Of a stretch of DNA of 64,000 nt, positions 1 through 9,964 are shown piece after piece (position 1 is the first letter of the stretch; every line of letters begins with the position of its first letter). The DNA is taken from contig JAJRSA010000013.1 in NCBI GenBank assembly GCA_024279035.1, positions 155,889-219,888 of the forward strand, read 5' to 3'. This stretch comes from Alphaproteobacteria bacterium. GTDB taxonomy: Bacteria; Pseudomonadota; Alphaproteobacteria; Micavibrionales; Micavibrionaceae. The position numbers and the translations under genes were made by a program. The notes beneath the pieces were generated by a model that saw only the letters and a list, made by a program, of their open reading frames with translations, did not search any database and had not been told where the DNA came from.

Positions 1-146
1 GGAAGAAAGGATTTAAGAGTGCCTTTGGTCTTCTTATCAATGACATTGCTATAAGATTTATCAAGGCTAAAACGGGTAATAACCTCCTCCTCAACAGAGG
101 CGATAAGATCTAGGCACGCATTTCCAATTCCTGTGAAATCATACAT
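1..146 (-). CDS. PfkB-family carbohydrate/adenosine kinase, N-terminal part (runs off the window)
   Basis: The first 48 codons read from an ATG at 146 leftward. The start MYDFTGIGNACLDLIASVEE matches the opening of alphaproteobacterial PfkB-family kinases annotated as adenosine kinase, where a GIGNA-x-x-D motif forms the first strand of the ribokinase fold. These enzymes phosphorylate a sugar or nucleoside at the expense of ATP. An AGGA-like ribosome site lies about eight bases upstream. It begins only 19 bases after the stop of the preceding minus-strand gene, so the two are probably co-transcribed. The catalytic C-terminal half is outside the window, so the substrate cannot be told. Confidence 0.7.
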   Translation of the reverse strand, partial: MYDFTGIGNACLDLIASVEEEVITRFSLDKSYSNVIDKKTKGTLKSFL

Positions 147-165
147 GAGGTGATCCTACAAAATT

Positions 166-1260
166 TTATGCAACTTTGGCAATCAAGGCACGAAATTTTT
201 GAGTGTTTTTAGTGTGATCAATATTCTCTGCAAGCAGAAGATCTGGAGAAAGTAGAGCGCGTGTAAAAAAATCAGAGAGCTTCGTATAGGCATTTTTTGT
301 AAATAAATCAGCAGGTCGAATGTCCGAGAGAAGCGCCCATTGGTGAGGGGTATAATACGGAGCAGGGTCTCTCGCATCTTTAAGCTGTAAATTAGGGTTA
401 TTGTTTTGATAGTGTGTGCTTACAGCATTTGCGGCTCTGACCAGTTTACTGGCCGGTGAGGGGGATATATCAGATCCATGCTGGGTACGGAGAATCTTAT
501 CGAGCTTATCTTGCGCAAGGATAATTTTTTCTTTGACCTCCTCAGGCGTTAAAAATTCATCAGAGATAAATTCGTAGATTTCAAACTCGGTTTCCAGATC
601 CCCACCAACATGTGTATCTGCATGTGGTGTGAGGAAAAGATTTTGGTCAGCGCAGGCATGATATCGCGCGATAAGCCCCTCCTGCACTCGAAATTCAAAA
701 AAGAAATTAGAGCGTGAGGTAAGGCACAAAGCCTCCACACGTAGATCATGATCCGTAATATGAGTGAAGACAGGGGGGAGAGGTTTATCTCCTCTCCTTT
801 TTTTAAGGACGGAGAGGCTTTTGGGAATGGTTTTTTTTTCTAAATCTCCTGCCTGTGTTTCTATTTCTATACGATCACAAGATGTGTTGTGTGTCCGACA
901 TTTTATAGTGGAATCAGTGGCATTATGTGAGCCATGATAGGTAGAAGATAAATTAGTTCGCACCCTATATTGATACTCAGCCGTGGCAATTTTTTGTGTG
1001 GGGTATCCATTTTGACTGATTGTGTCCAGACCTATACTGAGCAACACGTAATTATTTGGGAGGGGGGCAGTCTGATTTGTATGTGTTTGAGGGGTGCTCA
1101 GAATTGTATCGAAGATTTCTCTAAAGCTCCTTATATGAGGGAGGATATATTTTAATTCTGGTTCTAAATCATCGGGAATTGTATAGGCGCGGGCAGGGTG
1201 TTGAAAATGAGTTTTTAAGAGGGTGTCTGTTGAAGTATGACTGTGTGGATCATATGCCAT
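166..1260 (-). CDS. Hypothetical protein of 364 aa, unknown family
   Basis: An intact soluble-looking reading frame without a signal peptide or membrane segment. I do not recognise the family. Residues about 85-235 alternate charged and aromatic residues in a strand-like way (YQYRVRTN, FFFEFRVQEG, LETEFEIYEF), faintly reminiscent of a CYTH/triphosphate-tunnel fold, but the signature is not convincing. The C-terminal third is helical and charged. It lies directly upstream of the PfkB-type kinase with a 19-base gap, suggesting one transcript. The region from 1261 to 1426, between this gene and lpdA, would hold both divergent promoters; no clear consensus was seen. Confidence 0.6.
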   Translation of the reverse strand: MAYDPHSHTSTDTLLKTHFQHPARAYTIPDDLEPELKYILPHIRSFREIFDTILSTPQTHTNQTAPLPNNYVLLSIGLDTISQNGYPTQKIATAEYQYRVRTNLSSTYHGSHNATDSTIKCRTHNTSCDRIEIETQAGDLEKKTIPKSLSVLKKRRGDKPLPPVFTHITDHDLRVEALCLTSRSNFFFEFRVQEGLIARYHACADQNLFLTPHADTHVGGDLETEFEIYEFISDEFLTPEEVKEKIILAQDKLDKILRTQHGSDISPSPASKLVRAANAVSTHYQNNNPNLQLKDARDPAPYYTPHQWALLSDIRPADLFTKNAYTKLSDFFTRALLSPDLLLAENIDHTKNTQKFRALIAKVA

Positions 1261-1426
1261 TTTAAACTTTATTTACTTCTACTTGGTTAAATTTAGGCTC
1301 TGTTTATAGATATTTTTTGATGGCGTCAATATAAAATTATGGTAATTCTATAAAAACGCACACCTTAATCTTGTTTTCCCTCCTGTTTTGTCTTATTATT
1401 CTGCGTATCAAAATGAAGGGGAAATC

Positions 1427-2824
1427 ATGTCTGTCTTACCATCTTATGACGTTATTATCATCGGCGCAGGGCCAGGGGGGTATGTGTGTGCTGTGCGGTG
1501 TGCGCAGTTGGGGATGAAAGTGGCGTGTGTAGAAAAACAGCAGGCGCTAGGTGGAACATGTTTAAATGTTGGGTGTATCCCCTCGAAAGCGTTATTGCAA
1601 GCCTCTGAGAAATATGAAGAGGCGCAGCACTCTTTGGGAGCATTTGGGGTTAAGATTGAGAAAATGTCTCTCGATCTTAAAGCGATGATGGCGCATAAAG
1701 ACGGTGTCGTTGGTGCCAATACGCAAGGCATTGAGTTTCTCTTTAAGAAGAATAAAATTGAGTGGATAAAAGGAACTGCCACCATTGAAGAGGCAGGAAA
1801 AGTCTCGGTGGATGGAAAAAAATACGATACAGATAATATTATCATTGCAACAGGCTCTGAAGTTATGTCTTTGCCTAATATAGAGATTGATGAAGATCGG
1901 ATTGTCTCCTCTACAGGGGCGTTGTCGCTCTCAAAAGTGCCCAAAACACTGGCTGTGATTGGTGGGGGATATATTGGCCTTGAGATGGGGGCTGTCTGGA
2001 GCCGTTTGGGGAGTGATGTCACAATTATAGAGTATTTAGACAAGATTTTGCCTGGAATGGATGAGGATGTCTCGAAAGACATGCTCAAAATTCTTACAAA
2101 ACAAGGTATGAGCTTTAAGCTGAGTACAAAAGTAATGGGCGCAAAACGCTCTAAAGCAGGCCTTGATCTAACACTTGAGCCTGCGACAGGCGGGAAGAGT
2201 GAAAAGCTGAAAGCGGATGTTGTGTTGGTGTCTGTGGGGCGCAAAGCCTATACGGACGGTTTAGGGTTGGAGGCAATCGGTGTGGAGCGGGATGAGCGCG
2301 GACGGATTGTCACAGATGAGACCTTTGAAAGCTCTGTGGAAGGTATTTTCGCGATTGGAGATGTGATTGCAGGACCAATGCTCGCGCATAAAGCCGAAGA
2401 AGAAGGCGTTGTACTGGCAGAAATGCTAGCAGGAGAAACGGGGCATATTGATTATAACTTAATCCCTGGTGTGGTGTATACGCATCCAGAGGCCTCTCAA
2501 ATTGGACAAACAGAACAACAGTTGAAAGAGGATAATGTTGCCTATAAAGTTGGAAAATTCCCCTATATGGCTAATGGGCGTGCCCGCGCGATGAATGCCC
2601 TTGATGGTTTTGTTAAAATTTTAGCGGATAAAAAAACAGATAAAATAGTGGGGGCTCATATTCTGGGCGCAGAAGCAGGGACTTTGATCCATGAAATTGC
2701 AGCTGTGATGGAATTTGGAGGCAGTGCAGAAGATCTTGCGCGCATGTGCCATGCCCATCCAACCCTTTCAGAAATTGTAAAAGAGGCGGCACTCGCCGTT
2801 GATGACCGTCCCATTCATATATAA
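1427..2824 (+). CDS. lpdA: Dihydrolipoyl dehydrogenase (E3)
   Basis: Flavoprotein that reoxidises dihydrolipoamide in the pyruvate, 2-oxoglutarate and related dehydrogenase complexes, passing electrons to NAD. Visible are the FAD dinucleotide motif GAGPGGYVCAVRCAQLG at residues 13-29, the redox disulfide in GGTCLNVGCIPSK (Cys45 and Cys50), a second dinucleotide motif GGGYIGLEMGAVWSRLG for NAD, the FAD motif near AIGDVIAG, and the C-terminal HAHPTLSE carrying the active-site His/Glu. The ATG at 1427 has AAGGGGAA in front and gives the normal length of 465 aa; an in-frame ATG at 1388 adds 13 residues without support. No E1/E2 genes are adjacent. Only 15 bases separate it from the next gene. Confidence 0.97.
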   Translation: MSVLPSYDVIIIGAGPGGYVCAVRCAQLGMKVACVEKQQALGGTCLNVGCIPSKALLQASEKYEEAQHSLGAFGVKIEKMSLDLKAMMAHKDGVVGANTQGIEFLFKKNKIEWIKGTATIEEAGKVSVDGKKYDTDNIIIATGSEVMSLPNIEIDEDRIVSSTGALSLSKVPKTLAVIGGGYIGLEMGAVWSRLGSDVTIIEYLDKILPGMDEDVSKDMLKILTKQGMSFKLSTKVMGAKRSKAGLDLTLEPATGGKSEKLKADVVLVSVGRKAYTDGLGLEAIGVERDERGRIVTDETFESSVEGIFAIGDVIAGPMLAHKAEEEGVVLAEMLAGETGHIDYNLIPGVVYTHPEASQIGQTEQQLKEDNVAYKVGKFPYMANGRARAMNALDGFVKILADKKTDKIVGAHILGAEAGTLIHEIAAVMEFGGSAEDLARMCHAHPTLSEIVKEAALAVDDRPIHI

Positions 2825-2839
2825 AAAAGGAAGAAAAGA

Positions 2840-3457
2840 ATGACAGACCAGACACCCAACCATATCACAGATAGTCGCTTTAACATGTGGCGCGCCGTTT
2901 TTGCCATGGCGCATGCGGATGACATTATCACGGATGAAGAAGAAAAGTTTATGCGTGATGCGATCTCAGAATATCCTTTTTCCGAGGATCAAAAAGCCGT
3001 TTTGGAGTTGGATATAACTCAAAAAGCAAACGTGGGAGAATGTTTTCATAGCATTACAGACCAACATGATAAAAGTGAATTTTTTATCTTTGCCCGTCTT
3101 CTTGTCTGGTCAGATGGAGATTTTGATGCACAAGAGCGCAATATTATGGACGAGCTGAAGAAAGTGCACATGTCTGCACTGGATTTCCAGACGATGCTTA
3201 AAGATGTTCAACTCTCTTTTGATGATGAAGAAAAAGATCAGATGAGAGAACGCACACGTACGATGTACAGAAATCTCCAAGAGGAGAAAGAAACGTCAGG
3301 AAGCAGTGTCTTTGGTGGCGTTGTCCGTCAAATGTGGAAATCTGAAGAATCCAAAATGGAGTATGAAAAAGAACAGCGTGAATTAGAGCGTGTGGCAAAA
3401 GAGAAAGAAATTGCGGAACGAGAAGCAAGAAAACAAGATAACTCTCAATCAGAATAA
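2840..3457 (+). CDS. TerB-like (tellurite-resistance family) protein with charged C-terminal coiled coil
   Basis: 205 aa. Two helical repeats carry the acidic signature typical of the TerB fold: WRAVFAMAHADDIITDEEE near residue 17 and RLLVWSDGDFDAQERNIM near 87. TerB-like domains bind divalent metal through such Asp/Glu clusters and sit at the membrane in stress-response complexes; the precise role of stand-alone proteins is unknown. The last 70 residues are a Glu/Lys/Arg-rich coiled coil. It follows lpdA by 15 bases with a good AGGAAG site, so it is likely in the same transcript. Its 3' end overlaps the convergent gene by 13 bases. Confidence 0.7.
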   Translation: MTDQTPNHITDSRFNMWRAVFAMAHADDIITDEEEKFMRDAISEYPFSEDQKAVLELDITQKANVGECFHSITDQHDKSEFFIFARLLVWSDGDFDAQERNIMDELKKVHMSALDFQTMLKDVQLSFDDEEKDQMRERTRTMYRNLQEEKETSGSSVFGGVVRQMWKSEESKMEYEKEQRELERVAKEKEIAEREARKQDNSQSE

Positions 3458-3981
3458 AAATAGCTTGCTCCTGCATGCGGGTCATGTCCTTGATAATCTA
3501 GGGCGTTCAGGGTGAACGCTGGATACCCTGTACCTTCATTTTGGAGCTCAATATAGCGAGGATCACGGTTGAGACCGTATTGCCGTGTGACAATGCTTTT
3601 CCATGTCCCTTCTGTGTCGTGAAGAAATAAAGGGCCTCGAATAGGCTCAATGCGACTATGAAGGCTGATTTTTCTCTGTTTCTCCTCAAAAATAAGAAGT
3701 GTACATCCCGTGGCTTTGCACCATGTTTTAAAGGGCGTGTTCATCATAACAAGCCCCTCTGGGCTATGATCTCCATTTAGATCTGTCATGACAATGTCGT
3801 ATGTACTTACAGCGGGTCCTCCGCCCTTATAAAGATAGTCTGTGACCGCTTCTCTAAAATCTTGCTCGGTGAGCATATTATTTATGGGGATGGAAATGGT
3901 GTTTTCTATGCTCTGAGGGGAGCTACAGGCTGTGCATAGAAGGAAGAAGTGGAGGAATATAAGATGACAATATTTCCTCAA
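3445..3981 (-). CDS. Putative lipoprotein, unknown family
   Basis: With a TTG start at 3981 the product has 178 aa and opens with a short basic n-region, a hydrophobic stretch and LLCTAC, an imperfect lipobox, so it is probably exported and lipid-modified. The body contains VMTDLNGDHSPEGLVM, a calcium-loop-like Asp/Asn motif, and a Cys pair in TWCKATGCTLL. The frame stays open upstream to an ATG at 4086, but that extension translates the palindromic repeat at 3988-4055, which argues that it is not genuine protein. AGGAGA sits immediately before the TTG, closer than ideal. Function unknown; convergent with the TerB-like gene. Confidence 0.55.
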   Translation of the reverse strand: MRKYCHLIFLHFFLLCTACSSPQSIENTISIPINNMLTEQDFREAVTDYLYKGGGPAVSTYDIVMTDLNGDHSPEGLVMMNTPFKTWCKATGCTLLIFEEKQRKISLHSRIEPIRGPLFLHDTEGTWKSIVTRQYGLNRDPRYIELQNEGTGYPAFTLNALDYQGHDPHAGASYFYSD

Positions 3982-3987
3982 TCTCCT

Positions 3988-4055
3988 GTCATCCTGAACT
4001 TGTTTCAGGATCTCATGCTTATATTCACCAGATCCTGAAACAAGTTCAGGATGAC
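3988..4055. repeat. Palindromic intergenic repeat (TCCTGAAACAAGTTCAGGA type)
   Basis: Two 25-base arms (3988-4012 and 4031-4055) are perfect inverted copies separated by an 18-base loop. Each arm contains tcctgaaacaagttcagga, itself nearly palindromic. The same unit recurs at 17902-17969, 20504-20570 and 39232-39299, with single arms at 30512-30536 and about 33971-33996. It belongs to the widespread class of bacterial intergenic palindromic repeats and may act as a bidirectional transcript-end hairpin. Confidence 0.85.
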
Positions 4056-4089
4056 AAGGAGGGGGGAGGAAAATATACCGCATCATAAT

Positions 4090-4983
4090 CTAAGCATAAA
4101 TCGAGGACAAATATTTTTCTCCCCGATCACATAAAAAGGTGAGAATGTTTTTGATGTGTGGGTTTTGTGCTTTGAGCTTTCTAATGGCACACAAATTAGC
4201 GCCTGAGCTGGCGCCCACAAACAAGCCTCTGCGTGACAAAAGGCGCGCTTCGGCAACGGCTTCTTTACTGGGGATAGGAAAAAAGCCATCCATCATCTCT
4301 TGATTGCGCTCATAGACAGTGGGCACAAAGCCATCGGCGATGCCTTCAATATCGTGCTTTCCAACTTCCCCGCACTCCAAAGTCCGAGACTCCATCGGCT
4401 CGGTGACATAGAGTTTTAAGTCTGGGTTATGATGGGCGCGCAGACATTGCCCAACGCCCACAAGCGTTCCCCCTGTTCCCACGCCTTGTATCATCGCATC
4501 GAATTTGATCCCCTCAGGAATTTGATCAAGGATCTCCTGTCCAAGCCAGTCTCTATTTTCTTCAATATTCCATTCAGTATCAAATTGTTCTGGGCAGAAG
4601 AATCCCTCTTTTTTGCCCATTTTTATGGCCTGTTCTCGCGCTTCATTGACATGGAAATACCCAATATGACGGACCTCCGCGCCAAAGGCTTGGGAAATCC
4701 GTGTACGCTCGCTGGTATAGCCATCAGGGAGAAGGACAATCATTTTGTACCCTTTAACGGCAGCCACAAAGGAAAATGCATTCCCCGTATTTCCACTGGT
4801 CGACTCAACAATTGTGTTCCCTTTTTTCAAAAGCCCTTCTTTTTCCGCTTTCTCAATAATATAGAGCGCAATACGGTCTTTGACTGAGCCCGAGGGGTTA
4901 AGATATTCCGCCTTGGCATAAACCCCCTCTTCAATTTTGAGGAGTGGCGTGTTGCCGATGGAGTCGAGGATGGAGTTAATCAT
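4090..4983 (-). CDS. cysK: PLP-dependent cysteine synthase family protein
   Basis: 297 aa. Family members condense O-acetylserine with sulfide to give cysteine (CysK), or related beta-replacement reactions (CysM, cystathionine beta-synthase). The PLP-binding lysine is Lys35 in [11 protein letters not shown], the substrate loop is STSGNTGNA near residue 63, and the phosphate-binding GVGTGGT lies near 170. The start ATG lies within the last codons of mutS (8-base overlap), so translation is probably coupled. It is slightly shorter than E. coli CysK (323 aa). The general fold call is secure; whether it is CysK or CysM is not. Confidence 0.88.
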   Translation of the reverse strand: MINSILDSIGNTPLLKIEEGVYAKAEYLNPSGSVKDRIALYIIEKAEKEGLLKKGNTIVESTSGNTGNAFSFVAAVKGYKMIVLLPDGYTSERTRISQAFGAEVRHIGYFHVNEAREQAIKMGKKEGFFCPEQFDTEWNIEENRDWLGQEILDQIPEGIKFDAMIQGVGTGGTLVGVGQCLRAHHNPDLKLYVTEPMESRTLECGEVGKHDIEGIADGFVPTVYERNQEMMDGFFPIPSKEAVAEARLLSRRGLFVGASSGANLCAIRKLKAQNPHIKNILTFLCDRGEKYLSSIYA

Positions 4984-7747
4984 TTAGAACCAGTCCTTTA
5001 AGTTTATACACTATATCCAACGCTTCCCTTGGAGAGAGGCTGTCAGGAGAGATTTGGGAAAGGGCGTCTTCGAGGAGCGATGGAGAGGGGTCTTCTTCTC
5101 TCTCTCTAGGCACAGAAAAGAGAGGAAGCTCTGTCGTGTTTTTCTTATCTTTTTGGAGGGTTTTAAGAATCTGAGAGGCGCGTTTGAGGGCAGGGGCAGG
5201 GAGGCCAGCGAGTTTGGCAACGTGGATACCGTAGGATTTATCTGCTGCGCCTTTTTGAACGCTATGGAGAAAAATGATATCCCCTTTCCATTCTTTGACC
5301 GCCATCGTATGGCAGGAGAGAGAGGGGAGTTGGGTTTCAAGTTGGGTTAACTCATGATAATGCGTGGCAAACAAGGCACGACATTGATTATGTTCATGCA
5401 GATATTCAACACACGCCCACGCAATGGAGAGGCCGTCATAGGTCGAAGTGCCTCGTCCGATTTCATCTAGAATTACGAGAGACCGCGCGGTGGCTTGAGT
5501 GAGGATGGTGGCCGTTTCAACCATCTCCACCATAAAGGTCGAGCGTCCACGCGCCAGATCATCGGCTGCCCCCACACGGCTAAAGACTTTGTCAACCAGT
5601 CCAATGGTGGCTTGAGAAGCAGGGACATATGACCCCATTTGCGCCAAGAGTGCAATGAGCGCATTCTGGCGCAAGAAGGTGGATTTTCCTGCCATGTTTG
5701 GCCCCGTGAGTAACCACAGGCGCGTGTTAGGGTTAAGGAGACACTCATTAGGCGCAAATTGTTTCGTACCACTCAGGTGGAGGACGCGCTCAACCACAGG
5801 ATGACGTCCATTCTTGATCTCGAAGGTGTAATCTTCGGTTATCTTTGGACGCGTATAGTCCAATTCAATGGCCAACTCTGCCAAGGCAGTTGAGACATCC
5901 AGATCGGAGAGCTCTTGTGCCATACGGGTGAGGTCATCGGCAACCGAGAGAATTTGCTGTTCAAGCTCTTTGAACAGCTCTAATTCAATCGCCAACGCTT
6001 TGTCAGAGGCAGACGCAATATCCCGTTCGAGTTCTGCCAGTTCTGCCGTTGTGAAACGCACATTATTGGCGAGCGTTTGACGGTGGATAAAGGGATTATC
6101 TTGCGTGTTTTCTTCTCCTGTACGGATTACCCCTGCGCGGATCACCCCTGTGCGGATCACCCCTGTGCGGATCATAAGGGCATCTGCCTTTTTAGCAGGC
6201 ACATCAATAAAATAGCCTAAAACATTGTTATGCGTGATCTTTAGGCGATCAATTTTGGTCATCCCAATATATTTCCCCTGCAAGGCGGCAATCAGGTTTT
6301 TGCTTTCTGTCCTAATATTTTTGAGGGCATCAAGCTTGGGGTGAAAGCCTTCTTTAATAAAGCCTCCATCCCGTGCCAAAACAGGTGCATCATCATCTAT
6401 CGCGCGGAGAAGCGTGTCAAAAAGAGAGGCAATTTCATCTGTAGGGGAGAGGGTCTGTCTAAGTGTCTCCAATACTGTATTTGAAGAACCCCTCAGATGG
6501 ATTAGGATTTCATTAGATTGAAACAATCCGTTTCGTATGTTTATAAAGTCTCGGGGGCTTGCGCGTTCTAGGCTTATACGTGCCAAAGCGCGTTCGATAT
6601 CAGGAAGGTCTTTCAAATACGTGCGGAGGGTGCTTTTTAGGGATGTATCCTTGATGAAAGCCTCAATTTTGTCGAGCCGTTGCATGATAGACGGGCGATC
6701 ACATAAGGGCGAGGCGAGGCGCGCATGGAGCTCTCGGGCACCTGCCCCTGTGAGCGTCCGATCAATCGCCCAAAGGAGAGAACCCTTTTTCTCTCCTGAC
6801 AGCGTATGTGTCAGCTCAAGATTTTTACGGGTGGCACCATCAATCTCCATTACGCCATGATGCGAGATATGTTGTGGAGGGGCGATATAGGGCAAATTCC
6901 CTTTTTGTGTTCGATCAACATAGTCAATCAGAGCTCCAATCGCAGAGATCTCGGCACGACTAAACGCGCCAAAGGAGTCTAAGGACTTGACCTCAAACAA
7001 AGTCTCAAGACGGCTTTGTGCATTTTGACTGTCAAACAGGCTTTTAGGTTGAGGGGTGAGGATTTCCTCATAGAGTTCATGGAGCGTGCCACGTTCTTGA
7101 CTGTCCATAATAATAAGTTCACTGGGGGCAATGCGATCGATGGAGGCGGGCACAGCCTGTGTGTGTGCAATGCTTTGGACAGACAGGTGTCCCGTGGACA
7201 TATCCAGCCATGCGAGGGCATTTTGACCTCCAATCTCGGCTAAGGCGGCGAGATAATTATTCTGCCGTGCATCCAAAAGATGATCTTCGGTGAGCGTGCC
7301 TGCGGTGACAATACGGACGACATCACGGTTTACAAGGGCTTTATAGCCTCTCTTTTGTTTGGCCTCTTCAGGAGTTTCTGTTTGTTCGCAAATAGCTACT
7401 TTGTGCCCTGCTTTCACAAGACGTGCCAGATAAGGTTCATAGGCATGATAGGGAACACCGGCCATCGGGATTTCATTGCCTTGGTTTTTCCCTCGTTTTG
7501 TAAGGGTAATATCCAAAATCTTGGAGGCGATTTCAGCATCTTCAAAAAAGAGCTCGTAAAAATCTCCCATGCGATAAAAGAGAAGAGAATCAGGATGGTT
7601 TTGTTTAAGGATTTTGTATTGCGCCATCATAGGCGTATGCCCCTCAGCAATAAAATCCTGAGATGTTTTTAGAGGGAGAGGCTCAAATGAGCTGTCTTTA
7701 TGTGCCAGTTGAGCCAAAACCGCCAGCTCCTCTGTCTGTCTCATCAA
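4976..7747 (-). CDS. mutS: DNA mismatch repair ATPase MutS
   Basis: 923 aa. Recognises mismatches and small loops and recruits MutL. The mismatch-reading motif is GDFYELF at residues 61-67, in a domain that starts at [11 protein letters not shown]. The ATPase has Walker [10 protein letters not shown] near residue 680, Walker [16 protein letters not shown] and the ATHYHEL segment, followed by the usual helix-turn-helix C-terminus. About 36 residues precede the conserved N-terminus, overlapping dut by 50 bases; no better start was found. A stretch near residues 524-543 repeats the pentapeptide IRTGV (see 6118-6178) in a loop of the clamp region. It is clustered with dut and coaBC upstream and the cysK-like gene downstream. 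Confidence 0.97.
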   Translation of the reverse strand: MMRQTEELAVLAQLAHKDSSFEPLPLKTSQDFIAEGHTPMMAQYKILKQNHPDSLLFYRMGDFYELFFEDAEIASKILDITLTKRGKNQGNEIPMAGVPYHAYEPYLARLVKAGHKVAICEQTETPEEAKQKRGYKALVNRDVVRIVTAGTLTEDHLLDARQNNYLAALAEIGGQNALAWLDMSTGHLSVQSIAHTQAVPASIDRIAPSELIIMDSQERGTLHELYEEILTPQPKSLFDSQNAQSRLETLFEVKSLDSFGAFSRAEISAIGALIDYVDRTQKGNLPYIAPPQHISHHGVMEIDGATRKNLELTHTLSGEKKGSLLWAIDRTLTGAGARELHARLASPLCDRPSIMQRLDKIEAFIKDTSLKSTLRTYLKDLPDIERALARISLERASPRDFINIRNGLFQSNEILIHLRGSSNTVLETLRQTLSPTDEIASLFDTLLRAIDDDAPVLARDGGFIKEGFHPKLDALKNIRTESKNLIAALQGKYIGMTKIDRLKITHNNVLGYFIDVPAKKADALMIRTGVIRTGVIRAGVIRTGEENTQDNPFIHRQTLANNVRFTTAELAELERDIASASDKALAIELELFKELEQQILSVADDLTRMAQELSDLDVSTALAELAIELDYTRPKITEDYTFEIKNGRHPVVERVLHLSGTKQFAPNECLLNPNTRLWLLTGPNMAGKSTFLRQNALIALLAQMGSYVPASQATIGLVDKVFSRVGAADDLARGRSTFMVEMVETATILTQATARSLVILDEIGRGTSTYDGLSIAWACVEYLHEHNQCRALFATHYHELTQLETQLPSLSCHTMAVKEWKGDIIFLHSVQKGAADKSYGIHVAKLAGLPAPALKRASQILKTLQKDKKNTTELPLFSVPREREEDPSPSLLEDALSQISPDSLSPREALDIVYKLKGLVLND
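6118..6178 (-). repeat. 15-bp tandem repeat inside mutS
   Basis: Four near-identical 15-base units (minus-strand consensus atccgcacaggggtg) in a row encode [15 protein letters not shown] and IRTG. The unit length is a multiple of three, so gain or loss of copies keeps the frame. It is inserted between the conserved YFIDVPAK and [15 protein letters not shown] segments, where E. coli MutS has only a short loop in the clamp domain. Confidence 0.85.
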
Positions 7748-8183
7748 GACTTTCTACAATATCCCACTCCACTTGCTCAAAGCGTGCAATGACCATCTGT
7801 GCAATGCGCATGCCTCGTTCTACAACAAAAGGCTCGTGCCCATGATTGACCAAAATAACTTTAATTTCCCCGCGATAATCCGCATCAATCGTCCCTGGTG
7901 AGTTGAGCACGGTTACCCCATATTTCAATGCCAGCCCTGAACGTGGTCGAATTTGCGCTTCATAATTAGCAGGGAGTGCCATCGCCAACCCCGTAGGAAT
8001 AAGCGCCCGCTCTCCAGCCCCAATCTCAACAGCTTCTTCAAGCGCCGCCGTCAAATCCATCCCCGCAGATTGCGTGGTCTCATAGGTCGGGAGCTTTAAA
8101 CCAACGGCGTGTTCTAAGGGTTGGAGGAGAACCTTGGTCTGTGCCTCACTGTGTGGCGATGTTTTTGGTATCGGTGATGTCAT
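7698..8183 (-). CDS. dut: Deoxyuridine 5'-triphosphate nucleotidohydrolase (dUTPase)
   Basis: Hydrolyses dUTP to dUMP and pyrophosphate, keeping uracil out of DNA and supplying dTMP synthesis. All trimeric dUTPase motifs are visible: AGMDLTAA (1), [11 protein letters not shown] (2), [15 protein letters not shown] (3, with catalytic Asp), [11 protein letters not shown] (4) and the C-terminal [11 protein letters not shown] (5). I chose the ATG at 8183 (161 aa); a TTG at 8210 would add nine residues. Either start lies inside the 3' end of coaBC, and the 3' end overlaps the mutS start, so the genes are translationally interlocked. Confidence 0.95.
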   Translation of the reverse strand: MTSPIPKTSPHSEAQTKVLLQPLEHAVGLKLPTYETTQSAGMDLTAALEEAVEIGAGERALIPTGLAMALPANYEAQIRPRSGLALKYGVTVLNSPGTIDADYRGEIKVILVNHGHEPFVVERGMRIAQMVIARFEQVEWDIVESLDETDRGAGGFGSTGT

Positions 8184-9408
8184 GTATGTTATCTCTGTTT
8201 GTTTGTTCAAAAGTCATAATGATCTCATCAACTAGTTTCTGGGCGACACGAGTTTTACTCATACGATCCCATTCCTCATAGGTGATGTCTTTGCGATCAT
8301 CTGTATATTTAAATAAACATACTTGATTCTCATCCTGTCCGAAAACATTTTGTGTCTCGGAGACATCGTTGCCCACAAGCCAGTCACAATTTTTGCGTTT
8401 GAGCTTGTTTGTCGCATTTTCTTTTAGGTTTTCTGTTTCCGCCCCAAACCCAATGACGAGGTGTGGACGGTCTTTATGTGTTGCAACTGTTTTAAGAATA
8501 TCGGACGTTTCTTTGAGAATAAGCTGTGGAGGGTCTCCCTCTTTTTTTATTTTGTGTGTGCTTGTTTGATCAATCGTCCAATCACACACAGCGGCGGTGC
8601 CTATAAAAATATCGGCGGGGAGGGTATGTTCAACAGCCTTCAACATCTCTTGTGCGGTTTCAACTTTGATTTCAGTTGCTCCAGACGGAGGAGGAAGATG
8701 TGTTGACCCTGAGATATAGTGAACATCAGCGCCTGCACGCACAAGAGCTGTTGCAATTGCATGCCCCTGTTTTCCAGAGGAACGATTGCCAATAAAACGC
8801 ACAGGGTCTATCGGCTCAAATGTTGGACCAGAGGTGACAATGGCTTTGAGGCCGTTGAGTGGCCTGTCATAAAAAAAGCCCTGAATGGCACAGAGGATGT
8901 CATCAGGCTCACCCATGCGTCCAAGGCCTGTTTCTCCACAGGCCATCTCTCCTGAGACAGGGCCTATAAGGGCGATGTTTCGGTGTGTGAGGGTTTTGAT
9001 ATTGTCTTGTGTGGCAGGGTTGTTCCACATCATGTGGTTCATCGCAGGGGCAAGAAGGATAGGCTTGTCAGAGGCGAGAAGGGTGGTACTTGCCAAATCA
9101 TCCGCCAATCCATGTGCCATTTTGGCGATGAGATTGGCGCTGGCAGGGGCAACAATAATTAAATCCGCCTCACGGCTTAACTGAATATGCCCCATCTCTC
9201 GTTCATCTTTAAGAGACCAGAGATCTGTATAGACTTCATGTTCGCTTAAGGCTGAAACACTCATCGGGGTTACAAATTCTGACCCTCCTTTGGTCAGGAT
9301 ACACCGCACGCGTGCATTGTTTTTGCGCAACCCTCGGATGAGCTCCAAAGACTTATACGCCGCAATGCCTCCTGAGATAATAAGGAGTATGGTTTTGTCT
9401 TTAAACAT
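8146..9408 (-). CDS. coaBC: Bifunctional phosphopantothenoylcysteine decarboxylase / phosphopantothenate-cysteine ligase
   Basis: 420 aa fusion that performs two successive steps of coenzyme A synthesis. The N-terminal flavoprotein (CoaC) shows [17 protein letters not shown], the [18 protein letters not shown] flavin site and the PAMNHMMW substrate clamp with the [13 protein letters not shown] loop. The C-terminal CoaB part begins near residue 185 with [21 protein letters not shown] and continues to [11 protein letters not shown]. Length and domain order are normal. The start ATG has only a weak ribosome site. Dut overlaps the 3' end; CoaBC-dut adjacency is common in proteobacteria. Confidence 0.96.
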   Translation of the reverse strand: MFKDKTILLIISGGIAAYKSLELIRGLRKNNARVRCILTKGGSEFVTPMSVSALSEHEVYTDLWSLKDEREMGHIQLSREADLIIVAPASANLIAKMAHGLADDLASTTLLASDKPILLAPAMNHMMWNNPATQDNIKTLTHRNIALIGPVSGEMACGETGLGRMGEPDDILCAIQGFFYDRPLNGLKAIVTSGPTFEPIDPVRFIGNRSSGKQGHAIATALVRAGADVHYISGSTHLPPPSGATEIKVETAQEMLKAVEHTLPADIFIGTAAVCDWTIDQTSTHKIKKEGDPPQLILKETSDILKTVATHKDRPHLVIGFGAETENLKENATNKLKRKNCDWLVGNDVSETQNVFGQDENQVCLFKYTDDRKDITYEEWDRMSKTRVAQKLVDEIIMTFEQTNRDNIHDITDTKNIATQ

Positions 9409-9437
9409 TAAGGTGTTTCACGGCATAGACCCTTTTC

Positions 9438-9866
9438 CTATTTTCGATAAAGAGAGGAAAAAACAAGTCCTAGTCCGATTACCTGAATAAATGTGCCTAC
9501 AAACCACAAAGTAGCTAAGCACAGAGGGATCGGCATGTAGGGGTATAGTCCAAAGCTCATGACAGCAAGAAGAGCGCCCATGGATAAACCAAAGCGCAGT
9601 CCCTCAGAAAGCCCTTTAGCTTCGTAATTACGAGTAAAAATAAAGGCCAATGCTAAGACAAAGGCAAATTGATTTCCCAGTGCCCATGGGAAATAAGAGT
9701 TCATTTCTTCTTTTGAACGCCATAGATCTAATGTGGCCTCATATTTGTCCGCCAACAGCATGCCGTGCCAGATAAAATCAAAACAAAAGACAAAAATAAA
9801 CCCGATGAGAATGGTTGTCCAAAATCGAAGGATATTAACACCAGTAAGAGGGCAATGCGTTATCAT
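9438..9866 (-). CDS. Small integral membrane protein, about four TM segments
   Basis: 142 aa from the ATG at 9866, preceded by AAGGA. Hydrophobic stretches lie at residues 11-30, 53-72, 82-103 and 110-135, with FDFIWHGMLL near the end of the first. I do not recognise the family with certainty; it resembles small uncharacterised inner-membrane proteins of the DUF1761/DUF2177 kind. The frame is open further upstream to 9950, but that part translates the terminator hairpin and is unlikely to be used. Confidence 0.6.
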   Translation of the reverse strand: MITHCPLTGVNILRFWTTILIGFIFVFCFDFIWHGMLLADKYEATLDLWRSKEEMNSYFPWALGNQFAFVLALAFIFTRNYEAKGLSEGLRFGLSMGALLAVMSFGLYPYMPIPLCLATLWFVGTFIQVIGLGLVFSSLYRK

Positions 9867-9897
9867 GATAAGGATATCCTTGTGTATTATTTTAATA

Positions 9898-9942
9898 AAA
9901 AAAACGGCTTTCGTATATATATGCACGAAAGCCGTTTTTTGT
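9898..9942 (-). terminator. Rho-independent terminator, likely bidirectional
   Basis: The inverted repeat aaaacggctttcgt / acgaaagccgtttt forms a strong stem around a 10-base AT loop, with an A-tract on one side and a T-tract on the other. On the minus strand it ends the 9965-10489 transcript before the membrane-protein gene. Confidence 0.8.
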
Positions 9943-9964
9943 AAATTCATTTAGATGGTTTAGA

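Noticed and set aside
1444-2244. 266-aa minus-strand frame
   Set aside because: It lies entirely antisense to lpdA, whose motifs are intact.
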